Shown in pieces: positions 55,501-59,848 of a DNA stretch of 64,000 nucleotides. Source of the DNA: Oopsacas minuta (Eukaryota; Porifera; Hexactinellida; Lyssacinosida; Leucopsacidae); the NCBI GenBank assembly GCA_024704765.1, contig JAKMXF010000315.1, positions 280,396 to 344,395 on the forward strand, given 5' to 3'. The notes below the pieces were generated by a model. The model saw only the letters and a list, made by a program, of their open reading frames with translations. It was not told the origin of the DNA and made no database searches. The position numbers and the translations under genes were made by a program. Position 1 is the stretch's first letter. Every line of letters starts with the position of its first letter.

Positions 55501-58500
55501 AGACGTTTCATTCTATTATTGTAATTTACAATATTAGAAAATTATAATATCAATTTTGATGATTGTTCCTAATACCCACGATCATCCAATATGCTTCAAA
55601 ATTTCCAAAACCAAATCTGAATATTCTGTTGTACCTGTTAATTATTATGATAAGTAAATCGTAAGATTTTTCCCTTTCTGAATATTTTGATGCTGAATAC
55701 CTCTTAGATTGCCCAAACGATCACTAGCTTTCGCTGGTTTTGGGGATCTCGCTAGAAATATTCTTCAAATTGACCGGGAGAAGGTCATCAAAATATGGTG
55801 GGATACACAAGATCCCCACTTAAATGCAAGAGTTGCACGCGCATCTTATGTATAGCCGCCTTTGAAATTGGGGTCAATATAAGTATACCGCTTCAGCATT
55901 TGTAACATTATCAGATGGTTGCTCGGTGTTAATGTACTCATTGATGCAGTTACCCACATTTTGATATTGATAGTCACTGTGAACAGTATAATCCGAAGTA
56001 GTCGCTACACCTCGTCTTTTGATAACTCGAACTGGTGATAGTAGGCGAATATTTGAGACAGTATATACCTTTCGCCATTCAACGCGATTGGTTGTATGCA
56101 CCAGCTGGCCTGAAACGAGGTTTATGTCTCTGGTCACCAAGCTTAAAAGGGCTAGCAAGATGAACACTAGATAGTCCTCTCTTGGATAATATTCCAACAT
56201 CTGTAAGTGGAGGAATTCAATGGCCAAGCTCCGATGCTCCATAAGCCAGGAATGTTCAGTCTGAAAAATACCGCCACGTCCTGACGCATCATTGTCCATA
56301 GAATGGGGGAGTCATTTTGATCAATGAAAAACCAAAATCCTTAAATTTTCTAAAATGTCTCTTCTCAGGAGCGGAGGAGATGAAGAGCATTTCGAACACG
56401 GCTGCCTCTAGTATTTCTAGTACATGATTCGAAATCAAGCAAAGCAACCTTCTATTGTAATCCTCATGGCGGCAGTATAGCCATTCTATAAATTCCCGTG
56501 CTCAGTGATATATTTGTTGGATAAACATTTCCCTTAGGATATAAGCTCGACAATAGTTATTATTATACCCTGAATTTTGGCTATTGAGCTTTAAACTAAA
56601 GAATATTTGTTTTATGTGTCAGATTTTGAGAATGAGTTAGCATTTGAAAATTATGACATCATATTTCTTATTTCCAATAATATTCAATTCTGGTCTGATC
56701 AATACCCAAATTCTAGATTCTCTAAGCAGTCAATCGCATTGCTATCTCAAAAAGGGAACATTAAAATGTCACTACTCAAATGAATTTCTTGAATCCACAA
56801 ATTGGCGAACTCATGTCCACTGGCTTCGAGTATGAAAGTAGTTATGTAACTATTGAAATTATGGTCTCAATGTTAGATGGTAAAATGCGTTCTTTCTGAT
56901 CATCTCCATTTTATAACAGCGCTCTCCCTATACCTCAAAAAGACGTTAAAATCTTAAGTTTTTGTTTAGAAATAGTTTTTTTTCTTCTTCGTGTAACTAA
57001 TTCCCCTAAGAACTTCTATGTTAGTGACTCCAAGGCATTATATGAAGAAACATATTCCTTTCTGTTAAAGCATTACCCGTAGGTTTTGTAAGAAATGTGG
57101 AGAGTTGGGACATCAACAGATTGATTATATTGTCAAACACTTGTTATAAGTCACTGATAATGTTTATCCAAATGTAGTAACATTATGATAAGTTAGATTG
57201 TACTTTGTGTATCATGTGAATACTGTTGAGTTAAACATTATCTCAACATTTTAGCTTGATATACCATAGTAACCAAAAGTATAGAATGGACTGTTGGTAT
57301 TATTTTGATTTCGCTAAACTTCGCTGAACAATGTTTGATAGACTGATTTTATTCGATACTGTGTCATGAGTGTAATATCCTTTATAGTGCGAGAAATTGC
57401 AAGAGACTTATGTTCACAACAAAATTTGTTCGCAGTTTTTACTTTATATGACCCATAATTATGCTGTATGATCACAAAGTTTAAGTATAGAAAACTAAAT
57501 ATAATTCACATAAATTGGGTTTGAGTTGTAAAAATAACATTAGAACTACACCCAGCATATGTTTGATAATTTTTGAAGGTTGAAATTATATTTATAGTTA
57601 TTTAAGTTGGGTGAACAAAATATGATTTCAAAAGTCCCGAAATTAACATAATTTGGTTGGACTTTGAGCTAGTACAACACTTATGTATTTTGATTCTGAT
57701 ACAAAGCTATTATAGATTTGGATACACCTACATATTTCTAATCATCCTCAATATATAAATTGACCTGATTTAAATATAAAAATTCCTCCTACTTGAAGCG
57801 AATAACCCACCGTGCCCGTGTTGCTCGCGATCGTATCGATGCAGAGATCGGCAAGATGGGGAACGACATCCGTCCACCTCTGGAGAAATTGAGTACCTTA
57901 TGTCCCATTTGAGTCGGGAATTTCTAACAACTTTTCTGCATCCTTATCTGAAAGAATTACTGCCATTCTGTCATTTTTTCCACCTTTCCAATCTGGTAGC
58001 ATCTTCCCATCAAGAGAGCTATGAGAAGGACTGTCGGACAGAAAATCTCTTTATACTGGCTCCGATCGGCTGTTTTAATATTTGAGAGCTTTATTCAATG
58101 TGCTAGTAGATCCAGCGACTTAATCGCAGGATTCTCGTCTTTTGATCTTTTCGCCATAATTATCTTCAAAGTTGGTATGGTGTATATATTTTTCCAATTT
58201 CATCTTGTGTAATAACGTCGGATATTTATATACTTTCCACGCAAAAGAAACAATTTGAATCAATTACTTCAATTTCAATTCATAAATTAATACAATACAA
58301 TAAATTCATTCCATTTAGTTCCTTCAGTTCCCAATAGGTATGGATTTACTTCATTCTTGGAAAATGTAGAAATTGTCTGATTTTACTAATATTTCCATTT
58401 CATTATGCTCCTTATAGGTCTGTATGTTATCGGATTGGTATAAACTTCGCAATCTATCTTTCTTAGTTAGCCTCACAAGTTGAGAGTTTATACATTGTAA

Positions 58501-59848
58501 GATTCAAAAATCTTTTTCAGAACACCCTATTTTTGAATTAACTGGTGAAAATTATCAAACATGTGCTATCAATGGTCACTACTAAAACTCTAGGACTTGC
58601 GAACTTCAACATGACAAATTTTGTTGTAGGTACTGCGGTACAATTATTGTAGGTTGCTTGAAGCTAAAAATCAGCCCCAAGTTTTTCCAATCTCTTTGGG
58701 AGTTTCCCTTCTTGGATTCTATTAGTCAGTTGCAGAGTCAACTATATTTATATTGGCGGAGCTAGCGGAATGCAAAAGGTTGCTGGCAAACGTGGGCTAC
58801 TGTTAGGGACTCCAATTGCAACCCATGATTCCTGGGGATGCATGCAATTTGTGAATTTTTAGGGTTCCCGCCACCCCTGTGACAACTTCACAGAGTGGAT
58901 GGTTAGCTAAGTCTCAGTGTATACATTTATTCATAACTTCTTGATCAGAATTATTTCATGTTCTTTTTATAGGTGACAGATCAAATAATCATTGAAGATA
59001 ATTTTACAAATATGCCCACAGAGATTTTGCCAAAGCCACAAGTAAGTATCAGCGAATGTCTTGATTGTTTTCAAACCCCTCATATTATTTCCGATTTTCT
59101 ATCACCGGTTAATCACAAATATGGTAATGCATCCAAGACCTCTACATTTTCAACTTTCCCCGAATACTTATTTATTCATTTCGGTAAATTCTATTTAGGA
59201 GACGATTGGATGCCCAAAAAACTAGATATTGAAATTTTAGGGACAGAAAACGTTTTAGATATCGAATTTCTACGCTCTCCAAATATAATCACCAAAGAGA
59301 CTATAATGCCAAGCGATGTAAGCGATGTTAATTTAGAAATACTTACCAAATTGTTAGAGGTCGGTTGCGATGAAACATTATCCCGGAAAGCCTTGTCAAT
59401 GTTTAAAAATGATTTTGAATCAGCACTTTCGTGGGTCTTAAATCCAGAATCCTCATTCAAAATTGAGGAAGAGCCAGAGAACAGTTTAATTGAATCATTG
59501 GTTGACTTTGGATTTACCCATGCTCAGTCCGTATATGCTCTAAGAAAGACTGGTAATAATGTAGAAAGAGCTGTTGATTATTTGTTTTCACACACTGAAG
59601 AAGTTTCTTCGATGTTATCTTCAGATAATCTACCAAAAATCGATATCGCTGATGGAACAGGACATTATACTTTAGTATCTATAATTTCGCATATCGGTTC
59701 TTCATCTATGAGTGGCCATTATGTTGCTCATATCCTTAAAGAAGGTAAATGGGTTTTATTTAATGACGATAAAGTTACCGAATCAAAGAGTCCTCCATTT
59801 AAACTAGGTTACCTTTATCTTTACAAACGCTATTGTGACAAAAAGTAG
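1057..59848 (+). CDS. USP5: USP5/USP13-type ubiquitin hydrolase (isopeptidase T), five exons
   Basis: Join 1057-1501, 17305-17557, 32852-33020, 42516-43163 and 58973-59848 gives 2391 nt, or 796 residues plus stop, against about 835-860 in animal USP5. All four introns are GT-AG, with phases 1, 2, 0 and 0, and the frame stays open throughout. The family disassembles free, unanchored polyubiquitin chains in cytosol and nucleus; its zinc finger reads the free ubiquitin C-terminal Gly-Gly. Visible order: N-terminal UBP-like region (about 1-165), UBP zinc finger (about 165-275), Cys box [11 protein letters not shown] with Cys327, QQDAQEF box, UBA1 (about 623-665), UBA2 (about 672-714), His box SGHYVAHI with His754, and FNDDKV with Asp770. 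USP13 is the vertebrate paralog, so the symbol means the single invertebrate-type ortholog. The charged linker before UBA1 looks shorter than in human. Exon boundaries are read by eye, without transcript support. Confidence 0.93.
1502..3609. other. Intron 1, first part: no gene seen
   Basis: No coding frame of note. A short diverged direct duplication is visible: ggggaactttactgcatgat near 2446 and ggggaactttcctatcatgc near 2577. At about 3269 a caggggcgtcagg motif resembles a hAT terminal repeat, but no partner was found. Confidence 0.35.
3610..4760 (-). pseudogene. BED-type hAT transposase relic (ZBED5/SCAND3-like), C-terminal half
   Basis: Read on the minus strand from 4750 down, three frames give consecutive blocks of a hAT transposase. 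They are [15 protein letters not shown]...[16 protein letters not shown] (4750-4508), a linker frame with [29 protein letters not shown]...[12 protein letters not shown] (4329-4036), and the dimerisation end [20 protein letters not shown]...[15 protein letters not shown] (4017-3790). The order and spacing match the ZBED5/SCAND3-like group, whose members insert DNA by cut and paste. The BED finger and catalytic half are not seen here. At 3610 cagtatttcccaacc is a typical hAT terminal repeat and likely marks the element end, preceded by ctctagag. I found no matching far end, so the copy is probably truncated. At least two frameshifts are needed. Confidence 0.8.
4900..5550 (+). pseudogene. Possible hAT-like transposase relic
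   Basis: Two overlapping frames on the plus strand give transposase-like but broken text: [18 protein letters not shown] (5069-5122), then in a shifted frame [25 protein letters not shown] and [11 protein letters not shown]. The DES motif and the following order are reminiscent of the first catalytic region of hAT transposases. I could not assign a family with confidence. Many stops. Confidence 0.25.
6093..6151 (+). repeat. 7-bp minisatellite (TCCARTR)n
   Basis: About 8.4 tandem copies of a heptamer, variants tccagta, tccaata, tccaatg and tccagtg, with substitutions only at positions 5 and 7. A pyrimidine-rich stretch follows. No coding role is apparent. Confidence 0.85.
6180..6720 (+). pseudogene. 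Coding relic with a heptad-rich coiled coil, family unknown
   Basis: This stretch is noticeably richer in G+C than its surroundings. One frame reads [20 protein letters not shown] then [14 protein letters not shown] up to a stop. A second frame continues the helix as [20 protein letters not shown]. Together they look like a charged coiled coil broken by a frameshift near 6460. Upstream, a third frame has [18 protein letters not shown]. It could be the ORF1/gag-like part of a retroelement or an exon of a host gene. I do not recognise it. Confidence 0.35.
6721..8522. other. Intron 1: no feature seen
   Basis: AT-rich, no long open frame, no recognised transposon end. Confidence 0.35.
8865..8993 (+). 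repeat. Left terminal inverted repeat of the CACTG element
   Basis: About 129 bp, starting cactgtccaacaaatttt and ending near aaaaattca. It pairs with 10971-11099 at roughly 80-85% identity by eye. Both arms translate to the same peptide when read inward (ITLSNKF...SGIH...[13 protein letters not shown]), so the two arms keep an open frame. Confidence 0.85.
9120..10796 (-). pseudogene. Transposase-like gene of the widespread unannotated arthropod family (possible CMC transposase)
   Basis: The start ATG at 10796 opens [10 protein letters not shown], a CxxC knuckle, and a second CCSKC cluster lies near [20 protein letters not shown]. Then come [15 protein letters not shown], a proline/acid linker, [60 protein letters not shown] with [27 protein letters not shown], and the C-terminal [20 protein letters not shown] ending [12 protein letters not shown] recall this domain order from many uncharacterised arthropod proteins. 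The Gly-Asp plus Cys-x2-Cys block resembles the GDxPAxG...CPxC region of CACTA transposases; that link is inference. Breaks: two adjacent stops near 10690, frameshifts near 10165 and 9950, and a stop near 9452. Confidence 0.75.
10971..11099 (-). repeat. Right terminal inverted repeat of the CACTG element
   Basis: Reverse-complement partner of the left arm, read inward from 11099 on the minus strand. The outer 18 bases are identical to the left arm. Differences elsewhere are mostly single substitutions and one short gap, showing the copy has aged since insertion. Confidence 0.85.
11306..13250. other. Intron 1: no gene recognised
   Basis: Short open frames only (for example 11888-12148 and 12491-12763), hydrophobic and without recognisable motifs, as expected by chance at this base composition. 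At 12903 cagtggttcccaacctgc resembles a hAT terminal repeat and may be the 5' end of the relic that follows. Confidence 0.4.
13255..13760 (+). pseudogene. hAT transposase relic (ZBED5/SCAND3-like), N-terminal part
   Basis: [20 protein letters not shown] near 13270-13340 is the end of a BED-type zinc finger with its typical His/Cys spacing. [16 protein letters not shown] near 13640-13690 is the conserved first catalytic block of this hAT group, followed by a [13 protein letters not shown]-like segment. The C-terminal half is missing or replaced. Several frameshifts. A hAT terminal repeat at 12903 could be its 5' end. Confidence 0.6.
14278..15420 (+). pseudogene. BED-finger hAT transposase relic (DUF659-type)
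   Basis: The plus strand reads [18 protein letters not shown] and SLCHLKL, a decayed BED zinc finger. Then [37 protein letters not shown] and a TDGWSSI-like block at about 14685 form the N-terminal hAT and DUF659 regions. From 14951 a clean frame gives [40 protein letters not shown] and [20 protein letters not shown], the conserved TRWNS region of hAT transposases. The frame stops at 15289 and the dimerisation domain is not seen. Multiple stops and frameshifts. It belongs to a different hAT lineage from the ZBED5-like relics nearby. Confidence 0.8.
15637..16017 (+). other. Unassigned 126-codon open frame
   Basis: A continuous frame in a locally GC-richer patch (about 15770-16000). The peptide has [20 protein letters not shown] and [16 protein letters not shown]. 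No family recognised and no splice context that would make it an exon of the protease. Possibly a repeat fragment. Confidence 0.2.
16385..16633 (-). mobile_element. Helitron-like repeat, copy H2 (5' end)
   Basis: Minus-strand 5' end TCTATATTATAAATCTCATC at 16633, then the TTTG stretch and TTGTCAAAGAAAGGATTTAA. The copy continues through a TCGAACATG(A)TGAATCCGATTTTCACATTTTGG block also found in H1 and H5. It keeps only the 5' quarter kilobase. Confidence 0.55.
17305..17557 (+). CDS. USP5: USP5 exon 2: UBP zinc finger core
   Basis: Encodes residues 149-232 plus two bases of codon 233. The acceptor is atttctattttcag|ataata and the donor ccaa|gtaatg. [34 protein letters not shown] and NNHALEHY are the hallmark of the UBP-type zinc finger. 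Cys191/Cys194, the Cys of LCGRR and the His residues of NNHALEH are likely metal ligands. The Arg of GRRQFDG corresponds to the residue contacting the free ubiquitin C-terminus in human USP5 (family knowledge). No ATG lies near the exon start, so a search requiring ATG would miss it. Confidence 0.93.
17969..19929. mobile_element. hAT-type non-autonomous element carrying a mariner
   Basis: The left end caggggtgctcaaac and the right end gatatgagcacccttg are inverted repeats of the hAT type (CARGGGTGCTCA). They are flanked by an 8-bp duplication with one mismatch, gtataaga at 17961-17968 and gcataaga at 19930-19937. The ACGGGCC...CGGGCCAC subterminal repeats are also typical. No hAT transposase is present. 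About 1.2 kb of the interior is a mariner relic. Confidence 0.7.
18565..19640 (-). pseudogene. mariner transposase pseudogene A
   Basis: On the minus strand, AYIKL...[14 protein letters not shown] and [10 protein letters not shown] form the first helix-turn-helix. [20 protein letters not shown] is the second, followed by [15 protein letters not shown]. The first catalytic block is damaged (CTDDE followed by two stops at about 19143). [39 protein letters not shown] and [20 protein letters not shown] supply the second and third catalytic Asp of a DD34D mariner. The end is [20 protein letters not shown]. Frameshifts lie near 18900 and 18730. No mariner inverted repeats were seen at the edges. 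Confidence 0.85.
19938..22005. other. Intron 2: no gene recognised
   Basis: Open frames at 21106-21354 and 21395-21640 have no recognisable motif. At 20640-20675 ggttaaccggataacag ending ccagccctg looks like the end of a hAT-type element. Several ggttaacc copies lie just upstream, but its partner end was not found. Confidence 0.35.
22006..22078 (-). tRNA. tRNA-like relic (pseudo-tRNA or SINE head)
   Basis: 73 nt on the minus strand. Perfect 7-bp acceptor pairing GTCCTGC/GCAGGAC, an A-box-like TGGTCTAGTGAGAAG, and a perfect B-box core GGGTTCGAATCC. The D, anticodon and T stems are imperfect, the T arm needs a 1-nt shift and the base before the anticodon is not T, so no functional anticodon is assigned. 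Probably a tRNA pseudogene or a tRNA-derived SINE promoter. Confidence 0.4.
22079..25275. other. Intron 2: no gene recognised
   Basis: AT-rich with only short chance frames. Apart from the minisatellite at 23685-23822 I see no repeat or transposon end. Confidence 0.35.
23685..23822 (+). repeat. Diverged minisatellite, unit about 33 bp, four copies
   Basis: Consecutive variants of a unit running roughly atctagttaatcctcattga then ggttactacac. Units differ by several substitutions and small gaps. Flanks are ordinary AT-rich intron. Confidence 0.55.
25276..25502 (+). mobile_element. Helitron-like repeat, copy H3 (5' part)
   Basis: The 5' end A|TCTATATAGTTCAATCTC is followed by TTTGTTTGTTTATTTGTCCG, TTGTCAAGGTAAGGATTTAC and ATATATCGATATGCTGAATC. 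It is cut by a hAT insertion at 25511, so the two insertions are ordered in time. Confidence 0.6.
25659..26964 (+). mobile_element. mariner element B nested in the hAT
   Basis: Imperfect inverted repeats bound it: gaggggcactcgaaatgttt at the left and the reverse complement of aaactttcgagtcccc at the right. The length of about 1.3 kb is standard for mariner. It encodes one damaged transposase on the plus strand. Confidence 0.75.
25815..26910 (+). pseudogene. mariner transposase pseudogene B
   Basis: The first helix-turn-helix is [20 protein letters not shown] through [13 protein letters not shown], followed by [13 protein letters not shown] at about 26076 interrupts, and the same frame continues [20 protein letters not shown]. 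The first catalytic block reads [15 protein letters not shown], so the usual Asp is Gly. [11 protein letters not shown] gives the second Asp and [20 protein letters not shown] the third (DD34D). The end is [20 protein letters not shown]. At least three frameshifts. The loss of the first Asp alone would abolish catalysis. Confidence 0.88.
27020..29690 (-). pseudogene. BED-finger hAT transposase pseudogene (ZBED5/SCAND3-like)
   Basis: From 29690 down on the minus strand: a basic leader [16 protein letters not shown], a BED-type finger ECLICGA...[15 protein letters not shown], and [54 protein letters not shown] and a [20 protein letters not shown]-like catalytic block follow. Then come [20 protein letters not shown], the [17 protein letters not shown] helix, and after the [24 protein letters not shown] and [17 protein letters not shown]. 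Frameshifts and stops occur throughout (for example a TGA just after CLICGA). The C-terminal dimerisation block is weak here. Confidence 0.8.
27785..28534 (+). mobile_element. pogo/Tigger-like MITE, copy 1
   Basis: Terminal inverted repeats of about 24 bp (gagtggaagccgcttaattg and the complement of cccgattaagcggcttccac), flanked by TA duplications. CGATTAA/TTAATCG subterminal repeats recur inside. It lies within the hAT transposase gene, splitting it. A second copy is at 60414-61151 in the opposite orientation. No transposase is present. Confidence 0.85.
30640..31218 (-). mobile_element. Helitron-like repeat, copy H4
   Basis: Minus-strand 5' end A|TCTATAATATCGAATTTC at 31218 followed by the TTTG stretch. 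The interior repeats the family blocks AAATTCGGATTCAGCGTACT, TAGTTACCCCTG and GAAAGTATGATTC. It is the longest uninterrupted copy, about 0.58 kb. The 3' end is uncertain. Confidence 0.6.
32087..32426. mobile_element. hAT-type MITE, 340 bp
   Basis: Inverted ends tagtaccggatttagg and cctaaatccggcactg match the common hAT terminus CAGTGCCGGATTTAGG. The 8-bp flanks ccttgagc and gcctgggc share five of eight positions, consistent with an old target duplication. No coding capacity: the open frames inside are chance. Confidence 0.65.
32852..33020 (+). CDS. USP5: USP5 exon 3: end of zinc finger and linker to protease domain
   Basis: Encodes residues 234-289 after completing codon 233. The acceptor is atttcgtttag|atac and the donor cttcag|gtgtgt. 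[20 protein letters not shown] is nearly the family consensus, followed by an acidic SYDEDEMV stretch and HLAHFGIN...[10 protein letters not shown]. It is a short 169-nt exon with no usable start codon. A MITE begins only 33 bp downstream of the exon end. Confidence 0.93.
33053..33238. mobile_element. pogo/Tigger-like MITE, 186 bp, next to exon 3
   Basis: Inverted repeats of about 24 bp, agtagaactcggataagacg and complement, with TA on both sides (33051-33052 and 33239-33240). Internal direct copies of gtacgtcttaaccgagt are present. It starts 33 bp after the end of exon 3, leaving the GT donor intact. Confidence 0.85.
33241..35007. other. Intron 3: no gene; GATTAC-rich simple sequence
   Basis: No coding frame of note. 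Between about 34203 and 34345 the sequence is a degenerate repeat of GATTAC/ATTACGAT units. The rest is ordinary AT-rich intron. Confidence 0.45.
35008..35920 (-). pseudogene. Tc1/mariner-type transposase relic, heavily decayed
   Basis: On the minus strand, [20 protein letters not shown] is the block after the first catalytic Asp of Tc1-like enzymes. Then come FDPSGVKIT, a MLDKEVKALVV-like stretch, and [20 protein letters not shown] with [11 protein letters not shown], corresponding to the WPPxSPDLNPxD/E block. The last catalytic position reads Ser. The DNA-binding half upstream (35900-35650) is barely readable. Many stops. No inverted repeats seen. Confidence 0.65.
36264..37849 (+). pseudogene. 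MULE transposase with FLYWCH finger and C-terminal RING finger
   Basis: N-terminus: a FLYWCH-type finger ([40 protein letters not shown]). Middle: the MULE nuclease with IYFDGTF, a TAG stop at 36821, [37 protein letters not shown] and the GCHFHYTQ motif, then [14 protein letters not shown] and ENYHCRL-like NNxxE block. Late region: [20 protein letters not shown] and [10 protein letters not shown] frameshift near 37670 leads into DEEPEDDIQ and a C3HC4 RING (37703-37849). MULE transposases cut and paste DNA; RING fingers usually recruit E2 enzymes. Breaks: frameshift near 36580, TAG at 36821, stops after 37139 and near 37280-37380, frameshift near 37670. Confidence 0.85.
37703..37849 (+). other. 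C3HC4 RING finger at the end of the MULE gene
   Basis: The frame reads [20 protein letters not shown], then [20 protein letters not shown], then EQRFKIFT and a TAA stop. The spacing Cys-x2-Cys, Cys-x-His-x3-Cys-x2-Cys, Cys-x2-Cys is canonical, and the layout up to the FKIFT end resembles the C-terminal RING of IAP proteins. All eight metal ligands are present although the gene is broken upstream. It is inside the element, 0.2 kb before the right inverted repeat. Confidence 0.85.
38054..39307. other. Intron 3: no gene recognised
   Basis: Short frames only. Around 38870-39000 there are several ggtata/tatacc and gggctagcccata-type short inverted pieces, without a clear element boundary. Confidence 0.35.
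39310..40620 (-). mobile_element. maT-like (DD37D) Tc1/mariner transposon, near-intact
   Basis: Perfect 27-bp inverted repeats, beginning cagggtgacaaataagttct at 39310 and ending at 40620, flanked by TA at 39308-39309 and 40621-40622. Total 1311 bp. The perfect repeats and the almost intact gene mark a recent insertion, the youngest complete element in the window by this criterion. Confidence 0.93.
39416..40458 (-). pseudogene. maT-like DD37D transposase, one frameshift
   Basis: Starts [20 protein letters not shown] at 40458. Two helix-turn-helix units ([20 protein letters not shown] and [20 protein letters not shown]) flank a GRP linker SGRPTSATT. The catalytic blocks are [24 protein letters not shown] and [16 protein letters not shown]; 37 residues separate the last two Asp, which defines DD37D. 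C-terminus [19 protein letters not shown], stop at 39416. About 347 codons, family-typical. The only defect I see is a frameshift near 39955-39965, after NRQNDRVLS, with the frame resuming before [10 protein letters not shown]. All three catalytic Asp are present. Confidence 0.92.
40623..42515. other. Intron 3, last part: no gene recognised
   Basis: Unassigned frames only (for example 41271-41567 minus). From about 41985 to 42330 the sequence has aaattcggactctacgtccc and aattacccctcacag, faintly like the Helitron-like family blocks in H1 and H4, perhaps an old copy. Confidence 0.3.
42516..43163 (+). CDS. USP5: USP5 exon 4: catalytic Cys box
   Basis: Encodes residues 290-505. The acceptor is ctatttgtag|attgat and the donor tcaaag|gtaaaa, both phase 0. 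It contains [20 protein letters not shown] with catalytic Cys327, then [19 protein letters not shown], the second UCH box. VFRF-like and [10 protein letters not shown] segments follow, matching the USP5 fingers region. The part between the Cys box and the QQDAQEF box is divergent in sequence but similar in length to the family. Confidence 0.94.
43247..44579 (-). mobile_element. mariner element C, complete
   Basis: Inverted repeats of about 26 bp (left ctatgggcgttcaataagta; the right end read inward starts ctccgccgttcaataagtag) with TA at 43245-43246 and 44580-44581. Length 1333 bp. The core gcgttcaataagt is shared with the mariner at 61843-63176, so the two are one subfamily. It begins 83 bp after exon 4. 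Confidence 0.9.
43314..44392 (-). pseudogene. mariner transposase pseudogene C
   Basis: Start ATG at 44392 ([20 protein letters not shown]). Helix-turn-helix units, then [40 protein letters not shown] and [20 protein letters not shown], where the first catalytic Asp is Glu. [35 protein letters not shown] (second Asp) and [20 protein letters not shown] (third Asp) follow; DD34D class. Ends [17 protein letters not shown] at 43314. Defects: TAA near 44283, TGA just after VWVEK near 43834, and a frameshift near 43375. Otherwise full length. Confidence 0.9.
44645..44729. repeat. Foldback element, 30-bp arms, 25-nt loop
   Basis: aatcaactataatgcactta at the start pairs with taaaaaggtgcattgtagtt near the end. 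About 27 of 30 positions pair, closing an AT-rich loop. It sits 66 bp from the end of mariner C. It could be a tiny foldback MITE or a hairpin RNA locus in the intron. Confidence 0.75.
45483..45810 (+). mobile_element. Helitron-like repeat, copy H5
   Basis: The 5' end A|TCTATATTATTAAATCTCAA is followed by TTTGTCTGTTTGTCCGTTGT, CAAGGAAAGATTCAC, ATATGCTGAATCTAATTTCA and CCCAGGGGTAACTAAGTACG. It shows the uninterrupted form of the site into which the CACTG element inserted in H1. Confidence 0.65.
46027..47510 (+). pseudogene. BED-finger hAT transposase relic (ZBED5/FAM200-like)
   Basis: Blocks in order on the plus strand: [20 protein letters not shown] (end of a BED finger), [60 protein letters not shown] and [13 protein letters not shown] (first catalytic Asp). 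Then [20 protein letters not shown] (TRWxSR-like block), [65 protein letters not shown] and WVLNPF. This is nearly the whole transposase except the dimerisation tail. Local G+C is higher than in the flanks. Frameshifts near 46250, 46690 and 47130 plus stops. A cagtggtcggg at 45830 may be its 5' end. Confidence 0.85.
47524..47564. repeat. Perfect 16-bp hairpin with 9-nt loop
   Basis: ttgttgccttttgcga, loop ctacctacc, then tcgcaaaaggcaacaa. All 16 pairs are Watson-Crick, GC-rich for this region. It follows directly the last readable part of the hAT relic. Confidence 0.9.
48196..48469 (+). other. Unassigned open frame with exon-like edges
   Basis: About 90 codons open without a suitable start. 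A possible acceptor tttcatatcctag lies at 48218 and a possible donor ctcaag|gttata at 48429. The peptide has [20 protein letters not shown] then [20 protein letters not shown]. The FIDLAG string recalls the kinesin switch II motif (xxDLAGSE), but the rest does not follow. It is not needed by the protease, whose exons 4 and 5 join in phase. It could be a nested-gene exon or chance. Confidence 0.2.
48470..51054. other. Intron 4: no gene recognised
   Basis: A plus-strand frame at 50543-50821 (92 codons, leucine-rich, ending [12 protein letters not shown]) is unassigned. Otherwise AT-rich with no repeat recognised. Confidence 0.3.
51055..51540 (-). other. Unassigned open frame, possible nested minus-strand exon
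   Basis: About 160 open codons ending at a stop at 51055, with no ATG near the beginning, so if real it is an exon and not a whole gene. The peptide is helical and soluble in character: [60 protein letters not shown]. The [12 protein letters not shown] pattern is reminiscent of ARM-type helical repeats (weak inference). Codon usage looks more coding-like than in neighbouring chance frames. No transposon family is recognised. Confidence 0.3.
51541..54996. other. Intron 4: no gene recognised
   Basis: Only short chance frames; no transposon end or tandem repeat recognised in about 3.4 kb. Confidence 0.35.
54997..55293 (+). other. Open frame with an in-frame 57-bp duplication
   Basis: 98 codons with no ATG at the start. 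After a hydrophobic first part, a 19-residue unit occurs twice in tandem: [19 protein letters not shown] then [19 protein letters not shown]. At DNA level the units start near 55124 and 55181 and differ at several bases. A possible acceptor ttgtag lies just before, near 54980. Function unknown; may be a minisatellite that happens to be open. Confidence 0.25.
55874..56299 (-). other. Unassigned 141-codon open frame in a GC-richer patch
   Basis: Starts with an ATG at 56299 ([20 protein letters not shown]) and runs to a stop at 55874. It contains a hydrophobic stretch [20 protein letters not shown] that could be a membrane segment, then [20 protein letters not shown]. The local G+C is higher than around it, which often marks transposon relics or coding DNA here. 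No family recognised. Confidence 0.25.
56300..58972. other. Intron 4, last part: one short coding-like patch
   Basis: At about 57795-57910 a GC-rich patch reads [20 protein letters not shown] then [12 protein letters not shown] in one frame, coding-like but unassigned. The rest is AT-rich without recognised features up to the exon 5 acceptor. Confidence 0.3.
58973..59848 (+). CDS. USP5: USP5 exon 5: UBA domains, His box and C-terminus
   Basis: Encodes residues 506-796 and the TAG stop. The acceptor is ttctttttatag|gtgaca at phase 0, so the exon opens with Val; GTG is not a start here. [20 protein letters not shown] and KKLDIEI match the USP5 core. Two UBA-like helical bundles follow ([11 protein letters not shown]... 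and [14 protein letters not shown]...[13 protein letters not shown]). The His box [20 protein letters not shown] comes next, then [10 protein letters not shown] and GYLYLYKRY. All catalytic residues expected in this part are present. Confidence 0.94.
   Translation: MTDQIIIEDNFTNMPTEILPKPQVSISECLDCFQTPHIISDFLSPVNHKYGNASKTSTFSTFPEYLFIHFGKFYLGDDWMPKKLDIEILGTENVLDIEFLRSPNIITKETIMPSDVSDVNLEILTKLLEVGCDETLSRKALSMFKNDFESALSWVLNPESSFKIEEEPENSLIESLVDFGFTHAQSVYALRKTGNNVERAVDYLFSHTEEVSSMLSSDNLPKIDIADGTGHYTLVSIISHIGSSSMSGHYVAHILKEGKWVLFNDDKVTESKSPPFKLGYLYLYKRYCDKK

Noticed and set aside
58973-58975. GTG at the start of exon 5 as an alternative translation start
   Set aside because: It lies right after an AG acceptor and the frame joins exon 4 in phase 0; it is an internal Val codon.
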